From Paenibacillus woosongensis (lineage in GTDB: Bacteria; Bacillota; Bacilli; Paenibacillales; Paenibacillaceae), in NCBI RefSeq assembly GCF_009725165.1, contig NZ_WNZW01000002.1:496001-560000 (forward strand): a stretch of DNA of 64,000 bases. The letters are read 5' to 3'. The stretch's first letter is position 1, and the number at the start of each line of letters is the position of its first letter. This document shows positions 10,666 through 19,259 of this stretch, in pieces. Below the pieces are notes generated by a model that saw only the letters and a program-made list of their open reading frames with translations, was not told the DNA's origin and did no database searches. Made by a program: the position numbers and the translations under genes.

Positions 10666-11540
10666 TCATCCCCCTTAATCAGAACCCGCTGAAGCAGCGT
10701 CACGAGAATGACGATGATAAGCAGCACGACAGCCATGGCCGAAGCAAGGCCTAGCTTGCTGTATTTAAATGCAACGTCAACCGTTTGAATAACAAAGGTA
10801 TTACTTCCGTTGGAGCCCCCGGTCATAATATATGGTATATCGAAGGCGCTGATCGCACCGCTAATAGCCAAAATTAAGTTGAGCTGCAAAATCCGCTTAA
10901 TGCTGGGCAGAATGATATGCCTGAATTGATGCCAGCGATTTGCGCCGTCAATGTCAGCAGCCTCATAAATGTCCTTGCCGATGGAAGAAATCGCTCCAAG
11001 GAAAATAATGAAGTTGAAGCCCATATACCTCCACAAGGACGCGCCTGCAAGCGAAATGTTAATGATGTTCGGATTCAAAAGCCAGCCCTGTGATAAATGC
11101 CCAAGGCCGATAACCTGAAGCAGCGTATCCAAGGTACCGTCCGGCCGAAAGAAGACGAGAAAGATGAATCCGATGGCGACCCCATTGAGCAGATAAGGGA
11201 AAAACAGCACCCCTTTAAAGAAATTTTTGAAGCGGACATTGAAACTAAGAATGGTAGCAAAGTACAAAGCCAATCCCATCTGCACGAAAGTCGCTCCGAA
11301 ATAGTAGAGACTGACCTTGAACACGGAAAAATACTTTGGATTCGTAAAAATCGTTTGATAATTTTCAAATCCGACGTAATCGAAGCTTTTACTGTAACCG
11401 TTCCAGTTCGTAAAGCTGTATTTGAACATGTTGAATACAGGGAGATAGGCAAACGTGAATAATAAGACGACCGGAATCAGCGAGAAAGCGATAATTATGA
11501 TTCGTCTTTGCGTCTTGTAGCTTAGGTTTGCAAACACCAC
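10662..11540 (-). CDS. Sugar ABC transporter permease (MalF/UgpA type)
   Basis: Inner-membrane permease of 292 residues with six predicted helices, starting at IIIIAFSLIPVVLLFTFAYL. The EAA loop is YEAADIDGANRWHQFRHIILPSI. Of two adjacent GTG codons at the start, both lie within range of GGAGG. It lies downstream of the binding-protein gene after an intergenic hairpin and overlaps the next permease. It forms the membrane heterodimer with that permease for the manno-oligosaccharide system. Confidence 0.92.
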   Translation of the reverse strand: MVFANLSYKTQRRIIIIAFSLIPVVLLFTFAYLPVFNMFKYSFTNWNGYSKSFDYVGFENYQTIFTNPKYFSVFKVSLYYFGATFVQMGLALYFATILSFNVRFKNFFKGVLFFPYLLNGVAIGFIFLVFFRPDGTLDTLLQVIGLGHLSQGWLLNPNIINISLAGASLWRYMGFNFIIFLGAISSIGKDIYEAADIDGANRWHQFRHIILPSIKRILQLNLILAISGAISAFDIPYIMTGGSNGSNTFVIQTVDVAFKYSKLGLASAMAVVLLIIVILVTLLQRVLIKGDD

Positions 11541-11581
11541 TCACACCTCCAGGCCTTGTCTCTGTCTTGATTTGGTATAGA

Positions 11582-11611
11582 GAAGAAAAACGCGCAGAGG
11601 CGTTTTTCTTC
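11582..11611 (-). terminator. Attenuator-like hairpin between binding protein and permeases
   Basis: A 12-bp perfect inverted repeat with a 6-base loop; the 3-prime arm on the minus strand contains TTTTT. It probably lets the binding protein be made in excess over the permeases, either by partial termination or by protecting the upstream mRNA. Confidence 0.65.
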
Positions 11612-11644
11612 GAATGGTTCCAACCCGCAAGATGTCCGGATCGT

Positions 11645-12982
11645 TTACTTCGTTACTTTTGCCCGGGATTTCACCCATGCATCGTTAAGCTCCTTCATGA
11701 TGTCATCATAAGATTCCTTGCGGTTGCCAATGGCGGCTTCTACAATCCGTTTCTTGAAGTCAGGCTGCCAAAGGCCGATCTCGGCGTCTTTATCGATCTT
11801 GTCGACCCAGCCCTCCTGGCCCGGCTGCGCCGGAGTCTGCAGTTCGAATTTGATGTCCGTGCCTTCGAATTGCTTCAGCGTTTCCGGCAGCGGCGCACCG
11901 ATGACAGGGCTCATGCCTCCGCCCTCCACAGTGGGGTAACCTGATTTATGAATAAACCAGTCCACCCAGGCTCTAGCCGCATCCTTGTTTTTGCTGTGCT
12001 TGCTGATCCCTAATGTATAGTCGTCCGCAAGCGGCATAATAACTTCTTTGGCATTCGTCGGGAACGGCATGTAGGCAATATCGTCCGGATTGGCCGCCAG
12101 CTCCTGTACTTGTCCGATCGCCCATGAACCAAGCACCATCGCACCGATTTTGCCGTTAGCCAAATCGGACTTGGACGCTTCCCAGTTCGTCGTCGTCGGA
12201 TCTTTCTCGATTAAGCCCTGCGCCACCGCGTCATACATCACTTTGTACAGCTCATAGTGAGGCTGTCCCGGCACAAAGTTATCATCCGTGTTCGGCTGAG
12301 TTACGTTGACGTAATCCACATCGCCCGCCACGGTCGTAAGCACGGCTTCCCATTGGGTTAGCGGCCAGCCGTCGGCGTAGTTCGTATACAGCGGGATCGC
12401 GTCGCCCTTCTCTTTAATCGCTTTCAAAGCAGCCATGAACTCATCCGGAGTTCTGGGCGCCGCCGTCACGCCAGCGTCTGCAAACACCTTCTTGTTGTAC
12501 AGGACACCGGAAAAGTTAACGGCAATCGGAATACCGTACGCTTTGCCGTCAACCGCTCTTTCCTCAAGACCGATGTATTGCTTGCTCATTTCCTCCAAAT
12601 CGCCAAGCGGTTCAAAAAACTGCGGCGTATCCTCGAGTGGAATGCTCGTCGGCAGCAGAAGGACATCCCCGTAATCATCGGAGCTCATCCGCACCGTGAT
12701 TTGCCCTTCATAATCCGACAGAGCCTGGAAATTCACCTTGACATCGGGATATTCCTTGTTGAATTCTGCAGCATACTGCTTGAAAACCGTATCCACAATA
12801 TCTGTTCTTTGCGTGATTACGGTAATTTCGCCTTTAACAGCGCCTCCTCCATCTGCCGAGCCGCCGCCAGCGTTCGCTCCACTGCCGGATTCCCCGTCAC
12901 CGCCATTGCCGCTGCAGCCAGCCAGCATGCCAAGCACGAGCATTAAAGCCATTAACCCCAATACCAATTTGCTCTTCTTCAC
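11645..12982 (-). CDS. Extracellular sugar-binding lipoprotein of an ABC transporter
   Basis: Family 1 solute-binding protein of 445 residues. A lipoprotein signal peptide ends in LAGC (residues 20-23), followed by a Gly/Ser/Asp-rich linker, then the binding domain with NFSGVLYNKKVFADAGV and MVLGSWAIGQVQEL, typical of oligosaccharide binders. The start is GTG with a GAGGGG site eight bases upstream. It is the first gene of the uptake operon, with a sigma-A-like promoter and a palindromic operator upstream. By context it captures manno-oligosaccharides. Confidence 0.92.
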   Translation of the reverse strand: MKKSKLVLGLMALMLVLGMLAGCSGNGGDGESGSGANAGGGSADGGGAVKGEITVITQRTDIVDTVFKQYAAEFNKEYPDVKVNFQALSDYEGQITVRMSSDDYGDVLLLPTSIPLEDTPQFFEPLGDLEEMSKQYIGLEERAVDGKAYGIPIAVNFSGVLYNKKVFADAGVTAAPRTPDEFMAALKAIKEKGDAIPLYTNYADGWPLTQWEAVLTTVAGDVDYVNVTQPNTDDNFVPGQPHYELYKVMYDAVAQGLIEKDPTTTNWEASKSDLANGKIGAMVLGSWAIGQVQELAANPDDIAYMPFPTNAKEVIMPLADDYTLGISKHSKNKDAARAWVDWFIHKSGYPTVEGGGMSPVIGAPLPETLKQFEGTDIKFELQTPAQPGQEGWVDKIDKDAEIGLWQPDFKKRIVEAAIGNRKESYDDIMKELNDAWVKSRAKVTK

Positions 12983-13005
12983 CCTTGCAACCCCTCTCTA
13001 TAAAA

Positions 13006-13021
13006 TTAGGTTATCGATAAC
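13006..13021. promoter_or_regulatory. Candidate LacI operator 1
   Basis: Contains the 12-bp perfect palindrome GTTATCGATAAC (13010-13021), with a central CG typical of LacI-family sites. It starts about five bases after the predicted transcription start of the uptake operon. TTAGGTTATCGAT recurs at 13211. Confidence 0.7.
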
Positions 13022-13032
13022 TTACAATTCAG

Positions 13033-13061
13033 ATGGTATACTGAATGCGCTTTCCCGTCAA
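13033..13061 (-). promoter_or_regulatory. Promoter of the mannan uptake operon
   Basis: On the minus strand TTGACG (13056-13061), 17-base spacer, TACCAT (13033-13038). The operator palindrome lies immediately downstream. The rest of the 361-base gap between the binding-protein and regulator genes is AT-rich and shows no gene. Confidence 0.55.
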
Positions 13062-13210
13062 TCATTTAATTTTGCTTTTTTTGTCTCTATAGTGCTTAGA
13101 TCACCTATCTTCACTGAAATAGCAATGTTTTTTGTCCCTTCGACTTTTTCTCCAGAAATCTTTTGTGGAATATACTGATAACTTTCATACTCTAGCATAA
13201 AATTAAATTA

Positions 13211-13229
13211 TTAGGTTATCGATTAGCTA
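13211..13229. promoter_or_regulatory. Candidate LacI operator 2
   Basis: TTAGGTTATCGAT is repeated exactly from the first operator, then diverges (TAGCTAA). It is 205 bases from operator 1 and about 120 bases upstream of the regulator start, suited to looping or autoregulation. Confidence 0.55.
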
Positions 13230-13343
13230 ATTTAGCAAGTCTATTTAAACTTTTCTTTATCTTTAAAAAATATAAATGTATACTACCTGTAGGCTGTTGC
13301 ATTAAAGTTATGGTTTAGTATGACGCGAAAGCAGGTGATTTTC

Positions 13344-14378
13344 ATGAAGAGCAACATTACAATGCGGGATATCGCAAATAAGCTCGGTGTCAGCAGTGTG
13401 ACGGTATCCAAAGCACTTAACGATAAAGAAGGCGTTAGCGAGGAGCTTAAGCAGAAGATCAAAGCTTTGGCCGGGGAAATGGGCTACCGTTACAACTCTG
13501 CGGCCAAATCCATTAAAGACGGTTTATCGAAAAATATCGGCGTGCTTATCCCCGAACGGTTCACCGGAATGTCCCACTCGTTCTATTTGCGCGTATATCA
13601 GCAAATTTCGCTGCTTCTGGATCAATACGGATATTTTGGCATTCTAAATATTCTGAGCAACGAGGATGAGGAGCTGCTGAATTTCCCCCGGGTTTATAGC
13701 GAAAAAAAGGTCGACGGCATCATCGTCCTTGGCCAAATCAGTAAAAAATATATCGAGACGGTCCAAAACATGAATCTGCCGAAAATATTTCTTGATTTCT
13801 ATGACGAGCATGCCGATATCGATTCCATTGTAACCGACAACTTCTACGGGGCTTATGAGATGACGAATTATTTGATCCGCAACGGTCACCGCAGAATCGC
13901 CTATGTCGGGAATATTTATTCGACGAGCAGCATCCAGGACCGTTATCTTGGCTACTATAAATCCTTGCTGGAGCACGGAATGCAGCTGGATCACTCCTTG
14001 ATATTGAGCGATCGGGACGATAAAGGAAAATTCATCGACATTGCGCTTCCGGACCCGCTGCCGACCGCCTTCGTCTGCAATTGCGACCAAATCGCTTATC
14101 TGCTGGTAGACAAGCTGAAGCTGAACGGTTACAGCATCCCGGAGGACTGCTCCGTCGTCGGCTTCGATAACGACATTTACGCCACTTTAACCTCGCCCCA
14201 GCTTACAACAGTCGAGGTCGACATCGAGCAAATGGCCAAATCGGCCGTGAAATTCATCATGGATAAAATCGAGAACCCGCACCGCAAGTTCGGACGCGTT
14301 ATGGTTCAGGGCAATATTATATACCGGCAATCGGCCAGACAAATAGATGCCGAAGCCAGAGAGATTTCCAGCACTTGA
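13344..14378 (+). CDS. LacI family transcriptional regulator (mannan uptake operon)
   Basis: The N-terminal helix-turn-helix TMRDIANKLGVSSVTVSKALN is followed by the hinge region (GYRYNSAAKSIKDG) and a periplasmic-binding-protein-like effector domain ending in the usual VVGFDNDIYATLTSPQLTTVEV pattern. The ATG at 13344 follows AGGTGA with good spacing; the frame from 13320 has no site. It is divergent from the uptake operon, and TTAGGTTATCGAT boxes flank both promoters, so it probably represses that operon. The effector is likely a manno-oligosaccharide or mannose derivative (inference). Confidence 0.9.
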   Translation: MKSNITMRDIANKLGVSSVTVSKALNDKEGVSEELKQKIKALAGEMGYRYNSAAKSIKDGLSKNIGVLIPERFTGMSHSFYLRVYQQISLLLDQYGYFGILNILSNEDEELLNFPRVYSEKKVDGIIVLGQISKKYIETVQNMNLPKIFLDFYDEHADIDSIVTDNFYGAYEMTNYLIRNGHRRIAYVGNIYSTSSIQDRYLGYYKSLLEHGMQLDHSLILSDRDDKGKFIDIALPDPLPTAFVCNCDQIAYLLVDKLKLNGYSIPEDCSVVGFDNDIYATLTSPQLTTVEVDIEQMAKSAVKFIMDKIENPHRKFGRVMVQGNIIYRQSARQIDAEAREISST

Positions 14379-14390
14379 CACTGATCAAAT

Positions 14391-14412
14391 CCGCCCCCGG
14401 GGCGGTTTTTTT
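14391..14412 (+). terminator. Terminator after the first LacI gene
   Basis: A GC-only stem (CCGCC/GGCGG core) followed by seven T residues and a further T-rich stretch. Confidence 0.85.
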
Positions 14413-14432
14413 ATTTTTGCCACAATTTGCGG

Positions 14433-14461
14433 TTGATTTATTTAACGAAAACATCTATAAA
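14433..14461 (+). promoter_or_regulatory. Promoter of the GH113 operon
   Basis: TTGATT (14433-14438), 17-base spacer, TATAAA (14456-14461). The predicted start near 14468 lies just ahead of the TTTGTTAT/ATAACAAA operator. Confidence 0.6.
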
Positions 14462-14489
14462 TTAGTTATATAACATCATAAATTTTATG

Positions 14490-14518
14490 ATAACAAATCT
14501 AACAAATGACTTTGTTAT
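14490..14518. promoter_or_regulatory. Operator shared with the second LacI gene
   Basis: ATAACAAA (14490-14497) and TTTGTTAT (14511-14518) form an inverted pair, with a nested AACAAA-TGAC-TTTGTT palindrome. The same octamers occur three times in front of the LacI gene at 18044. Confidence 0.65.
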
Positions 14519-14576
14519 CTTTTCAGATGATGGGTTTTCACGTTCCACCATTCACTAACAAAGAGAGGCTGATACG

Positions 14577-15530
14577 ATGAACAAGCCGGATTACATTGCC
14601 GGAATGACCTGGGGATTCATGGGCGTTCGCGGAACATGGGCAAATGATGAAGCCAAGCATTCTATGGAACAGATGGCTGCCGCAACCGGTGCAAACTGGA
14701 CGGCCATTGCCTTCTCGGCCATCCAGGCTACCGCTCATTCCACCGAAATTCCTTATTGGGACGCCCCTACGGTGACGGATGAGGAAGTAGCATGGGCCGT
14801 CCGGGAAGCAAAAAGCTTAGGATTGAACGTATGCCTTAAGCCGATTGTGAATTGCGCGGACGGTACCTGGCGGGCGCATATCAATTTTTTTGATAAAGAT
14901 GTTCCTTGCGAGCCCAAATGGTCGGACTGGTTCCGCTCTTACAGCGCTTATATCCTTCACTTTGCCAAGATTGCCGAGGATACGGGCTGCGAAATGCTAT
15001 GCATCGGCTGCGAAATGGTGCAGGCGGATCGCCGGGAGGCCGAATGGCGGCAGTTGATTGCCGAAGTCCGTAAAGTATACACCAGACTGATTACCTATAA
15101 TTGCGATAAATATCAAGAGGATAACGTTGGTTGGTGGGATGCGCTGGATATCATCTCCTCCAGCGGCTACTATCCGGCAAATGATTGGGAGAATCAGTTG
15201 AATCGCATCGAGAAGGTCGTTCAGGCATACGGCAAACCATTCTTCTTCATGGAAGCCGGCTGCCCGAGCCGCAGCGGCTCCGCCGCCATTCCTAACGACT
15301 GGACGCTTGCCGGTACAGCAGATCAGGATGAGCAGGTTAAATTCTATAAGGCAATGTTCAGCGCCTGCGACAGTCGGGAGTGGATCGGAGGCTTCATGCT
15401 GTGGGATTGGCCAGCAAAGCTCTATTCGCGTGATGAGGCGGCGGCGGATGACGGTTATTGCGTTTATGGCAAAAAAGCCGAATCGGTCATTTTCGATTAT
15501 TACATTTCCAAGACAAGAAATGGGGAATAA
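14577..15530 (+). CDS. GH113 beta-1,4-mannanase, cytoplasmic
   Basis: An (alpha/beta)8-barrel endo-mannanase of family GH113, 317 residues. The likely acid/base is Glu146 in CIGCEMVQ and the nucleophile Glu226 in FFFMEAGCPS, close to the positions known for the Alicyclobacillus enzyme. There is no signal peptide, so it should act on imported manno-oligosaccharides. It is the first gene of a three-gene operon with a 2-epimerase and a GH130 phosphorylase. GAGAGG precedes the ATG. Regulation is probably by the LacI regulator at 18044 through the TTTGTTAT operator. Confidence 0.9.
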   Translation: MNKPDYIAGMTWGFMGVRGTWANDEAKHSMEQMAAATGANWTAIAFSAIQATAHSTEIPYWDAPTVTDEEVAWAVREAKSLGLNVCLKPIVNCADGTWRAHINFFDKDVPCEPKWSDWFRSYSAYILHFAKIAEDTGCEMLCIGCEMVQADRREAEWRQLIAEVRKVYTRLITYNCDKYQEDNVGWWDALDIISSSGYYPANDWENQLNRIEKVVQAYGKPFFFMEAGCPSRSGSAAIPNDWTLAGTADQDEQVKFYKAMFSACDSREWIGGFMLWDWPAKLYSRDEAAADDGYCVYGKKAESVIFDYYISKTRNGE

Positions 15531-15533
15531 GCA

Positions 15534-16745
15534 TTGAACAAGCAAGTAGATGCAGCTGCCTGGCTGGAAGAAATCGAAGGCGAGCTGAACAATAACATTT
15601 TGCGCTTCTGGATGGAGCGTACTGTAGATGTGGATCATGGCGGATTCATCGGGGAAATGGATCATGCCGGAGCAATCCGCCCTCAGGCTGCAAAAAGCCT
15701 TGTCCTGAATGCACGCATCCTCTGGACATTCTCGGCAGCCCATCGCGTTTATCCGCATGCCGGATACTTACGCATCGCCGACAGAGCGTACAGTTATCTT
15801 CAGGACAAATTCATAGACCACGAATTCGGGGGGCTGTACTGGATGGTCGATTACACCGGCCAGCCGATTCAAGACAAAAAACAGGTATACGGCCAAGCCT
15901 TCGTTATTTACGCGCTGTCGGAATACCATCTGGCCTCAGGGCGTCCCGAGCCAGTGCAGCAGGCCATTCGGCTGTTTGAGCTGCTGGAGAAGCACAGCTA
16001 CGATTCCATCCATCAAGGCTATATCGAGGCTCTCGCCCGCGATTGGCAGGTTACCGACGATCTGACCTTAAGCAACAAGGATCTGAACGAGAAAAAATCG
16101 ATGAACACCCATCTGCACGTGCTCGAGGCCTACACCAATCTGTACCGGGTATGGAAATCAGAAACTTTAGAACGGAAGCTCAAGGAGCTGATCCACGTCA
16201 CGCTGGATCATATCGTCAATGCGGAAAATGCGCATTTCCACCTGTTCTTCGACGAAGAGTGGAATGTAAAAAGCACGCATATTTCCTACGGCCATGATAT
16301 CGAAGGCAGCTGGCTGCTCATGGAAGCGGCAGAAGTGCTGGAACATGACCACGCCCTGCTGGAGCAAGTCAAGCAAACGGCCATCGCCATGGCCGAGGCG
16401 ACGCTTGCCGAAGGCGTAGATCAAGACGGCGGACTATGGAATGAAGCCGATGAGCAAGGGCTGACGGATACCAACAAGGATTGGTGGCCGCAGGCGGAAG
16501 CCATGGTCGGCTTCTATAATGCCTATCAGCTTACCGGAGACAAAAAATTCATGGCGGCAGCCCAAAATTCCTGGCAATTCATTCGCCGGTTCATCTCCGA
16601 CCCCGCGCATGGCGAGTGGCACTGGGCCGTACACCAGGATGGCACTCCCATTAAGACGGAACCCAAAGTGAGCGCCTGGAAATGCCCTTATCATAACGGA
16701 AGAGCTTGCCTGGAAATGATCTCCCGTTTGGATGCACTAATTTAA
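15534..16745 (+). CDS. Cellobiose/mannobiose 2-epimerase (AGE superfamily)
   Basis: An (alpha/alpha)6-barrel epimerase of 403 residues that converts the reducing-end residue of beta-1,4-disaccharides, here most likely mannobiose to mannosyl-glucose. Family features are the VDVDHGGFIGEMD start, FGGLYWMVD, DWWPQAEAMVGFYNAYQ, HGEWHWAV and the C-terminal WKCPYHNGRACLEM. The TTG start lies three bases after the mannanase stop and has a GGGGA-type site. Placement directly before a mannosylglucose-type phosphorylase supports a mannobiose role over cellobiose. Confidence 0.9.
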   Translation: MNKQVDAAAWLEEIEGELNNNILRFWMERTVDVDHGGFIGEMDHAGAIRPQAAKSLVLNARILWTFSAAHRVYPHAGYLRIADRAYSYLQDKFIDHEFGGLYWMVDYTGQPIQDKKQVYGQAFVIYALSEYHLASGRPEPVQQAIRLFELLEKHSYDSIHQGYIEALARDWQVTDDLTLSNKDLNEKKSMNTHLHVLEAYTNLYRVWKSETLERKLKELIHVTLDHIVNAENAHFHLFFDEEWNVKSTHISYGHDIEGSWLLMEAAEVLEHDHALLEQVKQTAIAMAEATLAEGVDQDGGLWNEADEQGLTDTNKDWWPQAEAMVGFYNAYQLTGDKKFMAAAQNSWQFIRRFISDPAHGEWHWAVHQDGTPIKTEPKVSAWKCPYHNGRACLEMISRLDALI

Positions 16746-16763
16746 AAAATGGAGGCAATTCGT

Positions 16764-17951
16764 ATGAACATTCAATTTGCGGAAAGAAAAGCAGCATTAA
16801 CTAAGAAGTATGAATCTCTGATCGCCCGTCCCAACGAGAAACTTCCGTTCGGTAACGGCATTTATGACCGCTATCGCTATCCGGTGCTTACTGCCGAGCA
16901 TGCGCCCCTGATTTGGAAATATGATTTCAACCCGGAAACGAACCCGTTTTTCGCGGAAAGGCTTGGCGTTAACGGCGTTTTTAACCCGGGAGCCATCGAG
17001 CTTAACGGCAAATTTTATCTGGTCGCCCGGGTAGAGGGAGTCGACCGCAAGTCCTTTTTCGCCGTCGCCGAGAGCGAAAGCGGTGTAGACGGCTTCCGGT
17101 TCTGGGATCATCCAGTCGTCCTCCCGGAAACCGAAGATCCCGATGTCAACGTCTATGATATGCGTCTCGTGAAGCACGAGGACGGCTGGATATACGGCCT
17201 GTTCTGCACGGAGCGTAAAGACCCGAACGCGCCCAAAGGGGATTTGTCCAGCGCGATCGCCCAATGCGGCATTGCCCGCACGAAAGACCTCGTGACCTGG
17301 GAGCGTCTGGCGGATTTGAAGACGAAATCGCCGCAGCAGCGCAACGTAGTGCTGCATCCCGAGTTCATCGACGGCAAATATGCCTTCTATACCCGGCCGC
17401 AGGATGGATTCATCGACGCCGGCTCCGGCGGCGGGATCGGCTGGGGACTGTCTGCATCGATCGAGCAGGCTGTCATCGATGAGGAAATTATCGTCGATGA
17501 ACGGCAGTATCATACCATTAAAGAAGTGAAGAACGGCCAGGGACCCGCCCCGATCCGCACGGATGCCGGGTGGCTCCATATTGCGCACGGGGTGCGAAAT
17601 ACAGCAGCGGGACTAAGATATGTGCTGTACGCATTCGTTACCGATTTGCAACAGCCGTACCGCATCACTCACAGCCCAGGCGGACATCTGATTGCCCCGG
17701 ATGGCGAAGAGCGGGTCGGCGACGTCTCCAACGTCGTATTTTGTAATGGAGTTATCGCCCGTGAAAACGGGGAAGTGTATATTTACTATGCCTCCTCCGA
17801 TACACGCATTCATGTGGCTACGACCACGGTCGGGCAATTGGTCGATTACGCTCTGCATACGCCGGAAGACCCGCTTCGTTCTTATGCATGCGTCGAACAA
17901 AGAATCGGGCTTATCGATCGCAATATTCGTTTCATGGCTGAAAACGTATAA
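16764..17951 (+). CDS. 4-O-beta-D-mannosyl-D-glucose phosphorylase (GH130_1)
   Basis: Converts mannosyl-glucose plus phosphate to mannose 1-phosphate and glucose. The sequence matches the GH130_1 type in length (395) and blocks: [65 protein letters not shown] and [20 protein letters not shown]. The ATG at 16764 follows GGAGG by eight bases; the frame from 16749 has no site. It is the last gene of the GH113 operon and completes a phosphorolytic mannan route with the epimerase. Confidence 0.92.
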   Translation: MNIQFAERKAALTKKYESLIARPNEKLPFGNGIYDRYRYPVLTAEHAPLIWKYDFNPETNPFFAERLGVNGVFNPGAIELNGKFYLVARVEGVDRKSFFAVAESESGVDGFRFWDHPVVLPETEDPDVNVYDMRLVKHEDGWIYGLFCTERKDPNAPKGDLSSAIAQCGIARTKDLVTWERLADLKTKSPQQRNVVLHPEFIDGKYAFYTRPQDGFIDAGSGGGIGWGLSASIEQAVIDEEIIVDERQYHTIKEVKNGQGPAPIRTDAGWLHIAHGVRNTAAGLRYVLYAFVTDLQQPYRITHSPGGHLIAPDGEERVGDVSNVVFCNGVIARENGEVYIYYASSDTRIHVATTTVGQLVDYALHTPEDPLRSYACVEQRIGLIDRNIRFMAENV

Positions 17952-17974
17952 ATTCTATCATCTTAATAAACAGC

Positions 17975-18007
17975 AAAAAAACCTCGCCCTGCGGTGAGGT
18001 TTTTTTT
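17975..18007. terminator. Bidirectional terminator between GH130 and LacI
   Basis: An 8-bp stem ACCTCGCC/GGTGAGGT (one G-T pair) flanked by six A on the left and seven T on the right. It can serve both convergent transcripts. Confidence 0.9.
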
Positions 18008-18043
18008 ATTTTGCCCGAGCCCTTGCAGGCTCTAACTTACTGT

Positions 18044-19129
18044 TCAAATTGATGCATGCGCTGCTGCTCCTGGTTTCGAGGCTGATTGCCGGTACAGCAG
18101 TTCTACCGAAATAAGCCATTTCTCCACCGCCCTGTTCGAATCGGCCAGCCGATCCAGCAGCTTCGTGACCGCGCGGCTGCCAAGCTGCTCCTTCGGAACA
18201 CTCACCGTCGTAATCGCAGGCTCAAAACGGGCGGCATCGTCAATATTGTCAAAGCCCGTAACGGTAATATCCTCCGGCACGCGAATTTCCAGCTCCCTTA
18301 GGATGCCAATGGTATGCAGCGCAATCGAGTCGTTCGCACACACCAATGCGGTTGGCAAAGCCGCCGGCTTGGACTGCTTTCTGGCCTGCAGCCATTCCTT
18401 CAGCCCCGGGCCGAATCCGCCGGTCTCCACGCTGTCCAAAAATAGCATCGGGTCATTATGCGTCTGCACATCAAGACCATTCTCCTCCAATGCGCTGCGG
18501 AAACCGATCCATCTGTCGCGAAAGCTTCTGGAGAAATTCAAATTGCCGAGAAAATGCAGCTGCCGATGGCCAAGCCCAATCAGATGGTTAGCCATCCGGT
18601 AGGTTCCATCGACGTTGTTCGCAAAAATTGAATCCGCGGGAATCAAATTATCCTCATGGTCGACAAGCACCATCGGCAAGCCGGTGCGATGGACTTCCAG
18701 CAGCAGGCTCGTGGCGATTTGGCCTACGCCAATCATCCCGAGAATGCCTTCAGGGTTGATGATATTCATCATTACTTCCGTTCTCGGCTCGGAAACGATG
18801 ATCATGCCAAGGTTCTGTTCCTCAAGCTCGTCCGAAATCCCTTCCAGTACTTTGCCCCAATACAGGGATTCCTTGTTCTGCGAGCGGATATTTGGCATCA
18901 GCACGAGTACCGATTGCTTCCCCGGGGGAATGACCGCCGTTCCCATGGTCGGCCTGACGTTCTTAACATAGCCGTTCTTTTGATTGAAATAACCGAGCTG
19001 CGACGCGGCCTGAATGACCCGCTCCTTCGTCATTTCGTTAACGCCTCCCTTGCCGGACAAGGCTTTGGAGACGACAAACTTGGATACGCCGAGATGATCG
19101 GCGATTTGCTGCATCGTTACCTTCTTCAA
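18044..19129 (-). CDS. LacI family transcriptional regulator (GH113 operon)
   Basis: The helix-turn-helix TMQQIADHLGVSKFVVSKALS is at the N-terminus, then the effector domain with ALVCANDSIALHTIGILREL and ITVTGFDNIDDAARFEPAIT. It has 361 residues from a TTG start nine bases after GGAGG. The gene faces the GH113 operon tail to tail, but its own promoter region carries the TTTGTTAT/ATAACAAA boxes also found upstream of the GH113 gene, so it probably controls both. No terminator is visible between yqxA and this gene, so sporulation read-through is possible. Confidence 0.9.
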   Translation of the reverse strand: MKKVTMQQIADHLGVSKFVVSKALSGKGGVNEMTKERVIQAASQLGYFNQKNGYVKNVRPTMGTAVIPPGKQSVLVLMPNIRSQNKESLYWGKVLEGISDELEEQNLGMIIVSEPRTEVMMNIINPEGILGMIGVGQIATSLLLEVHRTGLPMVLVDHEDNLIPADSIFANNVDGTYRMANHLIGLGHRQLHFLGNLNFSRSFRDRWIGFRSALEENGLDVQTHNDPMLFLDSVETGGFGPGLKEWLQARKQSKPAALPTALVCANDSIALHTIGILRELEIRVPEDITVTGFDNIDDAARFEPAITTVSVPKEQLGSRAVTKLLDRLADSNRAVEKWLISVELLYRQSASKPGAAAHASI

Positions 19130-19170
19130 TGAATACTACCTCCGGACATACACCCTTATAGTGAAATCGC

Positions 19171-19214
19171 TTTGTTATATAATTCAATAACAAATATAAC
19201 TTCATTATAACAAA
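19171..19214 (-). promoter_or_regulatory. Operator cluster and -10 box of the second LacI gene
   Basis: TTTGTTAT (19171-19178) and ATAACAAA (19187-19194) form an inverted pair, and a further ATAACAAA lies at 19207-19214. A perfect minus-strand TATAAT (19204-19209) overlaps the last box. The -35 is weak. This fits autorepression. Confidence 0.65.
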
Positions 19215-19259
19215 TTTATCCCTGCCCATGCATTGGTGTTTGTCCGATATATTCATGAT

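Noticed and set aside
7560-19259. Integrative element or prophage as carrier of the mannan island
   Set aside because: No integrase, transposase, phage gene, tRNA or flanking direct repeat was found at the island edges.
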